In this document: piece by piece, positions 58,101-64,000 of the stretch
Layout: the number at the start of each line of letters is the position of its first letter
How positions within the stretch are numbered: position 1 is the stretch's first letter
Source: Strobilurus pachycystidiatus
Taxonomy: Eukaryota > Basidiomycota > Agaricomycetes > Agaricales > Physalacriaceae
Assembly (NCBI GenBank): GCA_019915135.1
Contig: JAHLMK010000022.1
Span: 496,001-560,000 of the forward strand
DNA: 64,000 nt
Direction: 5' to 3'
Notes under the pieces: model-generated
What the model saw: the letters and a program-made list of their open reading frames with translations, nothing else
Told to the model about the DNA's origin: nothing
Databases searched by the model: none
Translations under genes and position numbers: made by a program

Positions 58101-60261
58101 CTAGGATGCGGGAGATTGGGGCGCAGACATGCCAGCAAACTGAGGCCGCAATCTGAGCGACCCCCCCGTGAGCGTCGCGACTTGCTTCACAAGCGTGCTG
58201 AACTTGGACTGCTTGTCTTTATCCGTCAGGTACGGCCTAAAGTAGTGGATGCAGGTTTTCGTCGAGGCATCCGGTGTCTTCTTCAGCCATTCTATGAGCA
58301 TGTAGTCTTCCAGTGGCCCAGTAGGCACTGCTACTTCCATAGTCGGAACCGCCGCCGCCTTTCTCTTCTTCGCCTTTGGCTGCTGAAGACCGTTCTGTGC
58401 GCCACCGGGTGATGTCGATCCATTTGTCTCCTCAGCCTTGCGTTTCTTGCCATTGACGGGGCTCGAGGCCCTACTTCCGCTACCGGCCACTGGGCTACTC
58501 GCGCGGCTGTGTGGTGCAGGATTTGGGCTTCCCGCGCGGCTAGCAAGAGGGCTGTTCCCACCGGGACTTCTTGCCCGCATCTTCGGAGGCTTCGGGCTCG
58601 TGGCGCGTCTTGCTAGAACGGAATGTCCGCCTAGACTAGGGCTGCCGGGGGAAGTGGCGCGGACGTCAGAAGATACAGCACCAGCGGGTGCAGGCGCAGG
58701 CGGCTGAGGCGGCTGAGACTGCGGCTGAGACGGGTTTGGCGGTGTTTCGTTGTTCTGGGAGTTTGGCTGAGACATAGGTGGTATCACTTCCTCTTCGTCT
58801 GAGGACTCCTCCTGAATGTCAAATGAGCATACATTCCAGGCAAGACAATGGGTAAACTTAATACTTACCGAGCTGGCGTACGGGTTCTTCTCGTCATCGC
58901 TCTCATATGCGTCATTGCCTTCTCGGTTCCGAATTAACTTTTGCATTTTGCGCTGCTCTTTCGAAACCTTCGGTGCATCCTCGTCGTCTGACTCATCGAT
59001 GTATCCCTCTCTTGTCTTGTTCGCTGATTTGTACTCTTTTTTGAGTCGTTCCTGTGATAATGAGATCAGTAAAATGATTCGAAGTATGAAAGGCCAGCCT
59101 CGAACCTCAAGCTCTTTCGCTTCATCGTCCTCATTATCAACGTCCATCTTCTCTTCGTCATCCGCAAACTCTTCCTCGTAGACTACTTCGTCCATGTCTC
59201 CGTCGCCACCGAGCTCCTTCTCCCTGCGCCGGCGTCCACCTTCGCCCTCTTCGTCATCACCAAACAGATCGCCACCACTATCCACCGTCTTCAGCTTCCG
59301 CCCACCAGGACCCAGACTCGACGAGGACGAGTGTACGAGCGACCTTCCAAAGTCGACGCTTGTACCCTCAGCCTCAGCTTTGAACATGGCAGCCGTTTGC
59401 TCTGATGGTCCGCGTCCCGTGCGCTGGTGCAGCCATACCGTAGGGTCGCGTTTCTGGTGTTTCTGATACTGTAGGGCATTGTTGAGGTAGACGTAGAGTC
59501 AATGAAACATGCATACGTACAGCAGACTCGACAGTGACTGTGTCGACAGGCAAATTGTGGTTGAGCTTCTTCTGAAACTTGTACCAGCGATGGGCGGGTA
59601 CGAATTTGAAAATGTCGTTGGCTGCGGGCATGAAGAAGCAGTGCATCTCTGCTTTGGTGGTGTCATCGAGCTGTGCGGTCCAGACCTCCTGCCCAGTGCT
59701 GTCCTCGATGACCCATGGGTACCGCTCCTCCTTGCGCAACTGCTTCCTCTCCTCGGGTACGAGATACACCTGCCGCGTCTTCTTCTGGAACTTTTTCTTC
59801 GCTGGCCCTGCCGGGGCCTTTCCCTTGCCAGTGGGGTCATTCGACGCCACACGACCCTCTGCATCAACCATGACCATCTTTCCATCGGCGCCAACGACCG
59901 GCTTCCCGTCCAACCCCAGCATGGGTCTCACTGGCGGTCCTGCGGTGACGACGGCATCGTCGCGGTGCAGGTCTTTGCGGTTGAGCTTGATGGGCTCCTG
60001 CCACGACTGGATGTCGACTGGCTTGCGCGAGTCAAACTTCATGACGTCGTATTTCCATCCATTTAGCGCCGAGGAATAGAGTTTGAATTCGGAAAAGGGA
60101 GTGTCGGGAAGTTCGAGCCCGGCGTCTGGCTTGGGCGACGCTGCTGGTTTGGGTGGCGGGCGTGGCTTCCGCGGGGCGCCGTTCGGCGCTTTGTGCTGGT
60201 CCTTGACGGGCTTTTTCTTCTGGTGGAAGAGCACGCTCGCAAGGTCTTTCTTGGGCGGCAT
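58101..60261 (-). CDS. TFG1: Transcription factor IIF alpha subunit (RAP74 / Tfg1)
   Basis: Large TFIIF subunit, which binds RNA polymerase II in the preinitiation complex. About 640 residues. Start MPPKKDLASVLFHQKKKP at 60261, then a Pro/Lys-rich stretch. The dimerisation region follows (FSEFKLYSSALNGWKYDVMKF, RQVYLVPEERKQLRKEERYPWVIED, VWTAQLDDTTKAEMHCFFM, FKFVPAHRWYKFQKK). After an intron come KRDPTVWLHQRTGRG, a long acidic middle (GDDEEGEGG, DEVVYEEEFADDEEKMDVD), RLKKEYKSANKTREGYIDESDDED and a Ser/Pro linker with repeated RAxSP units. The C-terminal winged helix is LIEWLKKTPDASTKTCIHYFRPYL...FSTLVKQVATLTGG. Four introns. Complete. Confidence 0.94.
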
Positions 60262-60543
60262 TGAAAGGGAGAGAATGAATGGTATATGAGGCGATGATGG
60301 TGGTTGTAACGAAAGCGGCAATGACGCGACAACGGGCCTTTGTTGCACTCAAAACGGACAAACAAGGTAAAGACTCATTGAAGAGATCGGAGTATGCTAC
60401 TAGGTACAATACATTACGAGGTGTATACTGCAAGTACCCGCCAACAGAAAATCGCCAAAAAAACAAACTAACACAGACAGAAACAGAACATTGTCCCAGC
60501 TCGGTCGAATATCGATACAAAAACACTGCACGGCCAGCCTGGG

Positions 60544-62298
60544 TCATGTCGGAGGCACCTCTGATCTATTCATGTTTCCGTTCTGCGGCGGCATCGCCTG
60601 GCCCGGAGGAAACACGCTTTGCGACGATGGCGGACGCGAGTGCAGCGGAGGTGGTGGATGGCCGGGCTGCTGCTGCTGCTGCTGCATGCCTGGCGGCGGT
60701 GGGAGGAGATGGGGAGGCACGCCAGGTGGCGGCACGCCGTACACCACGCCTGGGCCGCCTGGCGGAGGCACGAATGGCGGCAGCCCGTTGGCCTGGCGCG
60801 AGGCGTCGAGCTCGTGCCTGAGCATGTCGATTTCGCGCGCCATGTTCTGGTGGTCCTGCTTGAGCTGGCCGACAAAATCGATGGCTGAAATCAAACGTCA
60901 TTGGGCGAACAGCGAGCAGGCCGTCTGGCAGGGCGCACCTTTGCTGAGAATCTCCCACTTGCTTGCTTTCATCCCGCGGTCGGCTGGCAGCTGGTCTCGC
61001 AGCTCGTCAAACAGATCCTTCATTTCCTTCCGCCGTTTCCGCTCTGCCAGTTTGTGCGACACTCGTAGTTCGGGAGAGCGGGAATAGGGCGTCGCACTCG
61101 ATTCTTTGGGCAGCTTGCTCGAGCCGGGCGGCGATGACGCCGAGCCCGAGTCGTCCTGGCCGTCGGGATGGCCCGCCTGGCGCGATGGCGGACGCGACCG
61201 AGAACGCAGGACTCGATTTGGGCCGCCTGCTGGGCTGGCATTGAGGGGGTCTGGGATGGACATTCTCCGGTCGTGCGGGGAGCGGTCGGGCGCATAATTG
61301 AGGGGCGGCATGATGCCGACGCCCGCCATGTGGTCGTATGGGCGCTGTGGGTCATGGTCGAGGGGATGATGCTGCATGCCTGTCGGGTCAGAAAGCGGAT
61401 TGACAGGCCACGAGAACGAGGCAAGGCCCGGTGTTGGCCGGCCGGCCGATCCCTCCGAGCCGGAGCCATAGCCGAATCCCGACGACGCCGACCCTCGACG
61501 CGCCTCTGACCAAAACGGCGCGCCCCGGCTGTCGACAGAGTTCCTCCGGTCGTTTAGACTCAGCGACGCAATCCGCGCCGTGTCAATCGCTGAGCCGCGC
61601 CGCTTCGGCGCTGGACCCGCGCCCTTCTCGTCAACATCCATCCCCGGTCCAGCCAGCTGTCCGTCTCCAGTCTCGGCTCCCGACATCTTGCGCTTCGTCC
61701 CCACCATCCGCGACGGCGAGTCGGCGCCGACAGCAATCGAGTGTCGGCGCATAGTATAGTCGAATGGCCTGCTCGGCAGCCCTCCAGCCCTTCGGTCATC
61801 CACGTCCATCTCGTTTCCAGCTGATAGCGAAGAACGTGAGATGCGGACTAGTGCGTTTCTCTGATGCTCCATACCTTGTCGCTCAGCTGTGGACGATGCA
61901 CTTCTCTTCGGCCCGGACGCGCTTGACGGTCGATCGTCTTCAGCTGACGGCGAACGCAACAGCTTGTCGATCCTCAGCTGCGAACTCCCTTCCGACCGCA
62001 CCGTCGCCTCTCCAAAAACATACGGCGACTTGGGTCGCGGCGACCCCATCGACGAAAACATACCGCCCATCTCGCTCTGCGGACGGAGGAATGGCGAATT
62101 CATGTTGCCTTTCAGCGGTGTAGCGTGCAGTGACGGGTCCGTGATAGATCCTCTTCTCTGTGTCTGCAGGAACTCCAGCGGTGCCAAAGGAACGACAGGC
62201 GACTGTCGCGACGATCCCTCCGACGTTTTGGACATGTATAATGCCATTTTGCTCTTCGGTGCATCGTTGGGGTTTGCCATCGTCGACACAAGCGACAT
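60544..62298 (-). CDS. bHLH-zipper transcription factor
   Basis: Nuclear regulator, about 560 residues in two exons. The N-terminal 370 residues are Ser/Pro/Arg-rich, with a likely nuclear signal ([10 protein letters not shown]). The basic region [17 protein letters not shown] has His, Glu and Arg at the H-x3-E-x3-R positions that favour CACGTG sites. Helix 1 (DELRDQLP), loop ([11 protein letters not shown]) and helix 2 (ILSK joined across an intron to [26 protein letters not shown]) follow, the last running into a short zipper. The C-terminus is Pro/Gln-rich ([19 protein letters not shown]) and ends NRSEVPPT. Met-1 ([12 protein letters not shown]) or Met-7 could be the start. The regulon is unknown. 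Confidence 0.88.
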
Positions 62299-62477
62299 CG
62301 AGCGGAGGAGTCAGCCTTGAGATCCGTTTCTCTTCACTTGGGTACTATCGCTGCAACAAGTCGAGTACGTTAACAACCAACTACTTAGTCGCATCTAATC
62401 AATACATATCCTAAATTCTATTTGACTTCCCCGCAACGTGGAATCTATTCCACGTGATGATTGCACTCCAGATATGG

Positions 62478-64000
62478 TTACATTGCCCCGCCAAAAGCCG
62501 TTCTCTCCAGTGCCTGTCGTTGCTCCTCCGTGACCATTATCGTTCGCACATACCGCTGGCTTTGGCTGTTCCTCGTTCTCCTCCCACCGGGTACTTGCAT
62601 GTCAACCGTCTTCCTTTCCTCCCCATCATCCGCCGCGATGATCTGGCGCATCAAGGGTAGATAATCAACCACGTACACCTCGCGTCGCCAGCCTAGTCCC
62701 ATCACCTCTTTGCCGAGCAAGTCGACGACATGACGGTCTGCCACGCGAGTCGCTTGCCGCGGCCTCCACAACGTGCGCTTGAAATTGTCAGCGCCACGCG
62801 AAAGCGTTGACACGATCAACTCGTCCCGATCGCCATGTCCGAAAAAGTTCAGGCTCGTCAGATTGTCGCGAGAATTGAACAACACCGTGTGGCCCAGTTC
62901 GTCATCACCTGTCGCGCCTACTTCACTCAATGAAAGAGCCTGTTCACATCCACTGTCAATGACAAAATTGGCACGCATCTTTTTCATCGCTTACCTCTCG
63001 TGTGTCAATAGACGATCGTGTCAAATGACAGTCCGTGTATGACAACAGGTCGGCAGGGAGATTAACACCGTTGGGACGAGGGATAACATCATCGACCTCC
63101 TCGTTCGAAGATCCCCAATTTTCCGTGGCATGCTGATGGAAATCTCCGGACCATGGTTTGCCGCGACCTGCGCACCATAATTGGAGAGTGTGGATAGCAA
63201 ATCGTAGATCAGGTGTCGCCTCAAAGTCTATAGAATCTTGCCCCATGAGCTGTTTTGGCGAATATTCTTCGTAAAGTCGGATAAGGTTTTCACGGGGAAC
63301 CGGGTGGCCCTCAGCAGCACATAGGCCTTGCAGAAAGGATGCCGCCAACTCCGTACTGCAGGGCTTAAAGACAAGAGTTTGCTGAAGGGGCAACTCGTCA
63401 AGGGGTAGAAGGGATAGGTCTAGCAAAGTTGAATATTGAGGAGTGGCCGTGAAGATAGGATGTCGCACGCACCGTTACAAGTACAGATCACCGGCCGTTT
63501 ACACTCCCTGATTAAACTGAACACGGCAGACCAAAAGGTCGCGTCTTCCTTGAACAGAATATCAACCTCCTCAAGTAAAATCAGAGATTGATTGACCCCC
63601 GCCGATGAGCTGTCCCCAAAGTCCTCTAGACTCTTTCCCCCCTGGAGAATAGTGGCAAAATGGGATCTAGACGCGTCCTCTTCGCGTATGCTGGAACTTT
63701 GTGCCTTGGAAACTAAGTGATTTTTCCCCACCTGCCCGACAAGGTTATCCAGGTTGACAGAATTGCGCTTCCCGATACCCGGATACACTTCAAATACCTC
63801 CCAGCCCATCTCCTCCGCACACGCATAGACGGCTGCCGTTTTGCCACAACCAGACGGACCGGCAATGACGACTGTGTTCGCGATGAATCCCGAAAATGCC
63901 GACGATGAGGGCTCTGACCATTCGGGACGAGGTAGAGGCGCGTAATCGTCGTTATCTTGCTGTGAAATGGGAATGTCATCCTCGTATTCCTCGTCGGGTA
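62478..64000 (-). CDS. ELG1: Elg1/ATAD5-like AAA+ clamp unloader, 3' part
   Basis: RFC-like large subunit that unloads PCNA after replication. The 5' part lies beyond 64000. Visible order: Walker A GPSGCGKTAAVYACAEEMGWEVFEVYPG; VGQVGKNHLV; Walker B LILLEEVDILFKED; FWSAVFSLIRECKRPVICTCN joined to the sensor region; LPLQQTLVFKPCSTELAASFLQGLCAAEGHP; and DLRFAIHTLQLWC. After an intron ending GTGAACAG come ALSLSEVGATGDDEL, LNFFGHGDRDELIV and a C-terminus with EEQRQALERTAFGGAM. The AAA+ core and EVFE...SG-like motif fit Elg1 rather than Rfc1 or Ctf18. About 470 residues are visible. Confidence 0.85.

Noticed and set aside
1..64000. CRISPR arrays, bacterial operons, rRNA
   Set aside because: No spaced direct-repeat array, no operon-like overlap and no rRNA-like sequence were seen; intron-rich genes show a fungal nuclear origin.

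Overview
The window is nuclear DNA of a filamentous basidiomycete (Agaricomycetes-type). The evidence is dense genes on both strands, many short GT-AG introns of about 45-60 bases, and families typical of mushroom-forming fungi: DUF6535, DUF6534, MARVEL four-helix proteins, and an aspartic protease with a long cytoplasmic tail. No bacterial, organellar or viral segment was seen. Gene models were spliced by hand from six-frame reading and family conservation, so inner exon edges are inferences unless I say they are fixed by conserved residues.

Layout. 1-9.6 kb: 3' part of NHP2 (+), OST5 (-) divergent from BFR1 (+), an RFX transcription factor (-) and endopolyphosphatase PPN1 (-). 9.9-14 kb: a hypothetical gene (-) and acetoacetyl-CoA synthetase (+). 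14.3-17.7 kb: three consecutive small membrane-protein genes (+), two of them MARVEL-like. 18-25.8 kb: UBC8-type E2 (+), a DUF6535 membrane protein (-), glucose-6-phosphate dehydrogenase (-) divergent from a THOC5-like gene (+). 25.98-29.05 kb: a pogo/Fot-type DNA transposon with perfect 26-bp terminal inverted repeats, TA at both ends, and a transposase with its catalytic core interrupted. 29.2-35.5 kb: a large IQGAP gene (+). 35.8-44.9 kb: F-box-like (-), a LON/RING E3 (-), a Ras-type GTPase with a CaaX end (-), and a DUF6534 protein (-). 45.6-54.9 kb: AP-1 sigma (+), aspartic protease (-) divergent from HIS6 (+), RPL35 (+), and a germinal-centre-type STE20 kinase (+). 55.6-64 kb: chitin deacetylase (-), TFIIF alpha (-), a bHLH factor (-), and the 3' part of an ELG1/ATAD5-like clamp unloader (-) that runs off the window.

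The genes are mostly housekeeping and not arranged as one pathway. The IQGAP, Ras and GCK-kinase genes all bear on polarity and cytokinesis in fungi, but they are not adjacent, and I see no cluster logic. The points most worth a second look are the exons of 5, 13 and 18 bases in PPN1, each carrying or flanking conserved metallophosphatase motifs; the transposon with an array of one 10-bp motif near its ends; and a UBC8 gene whose conserved N-terminus has no in-frame AUG.
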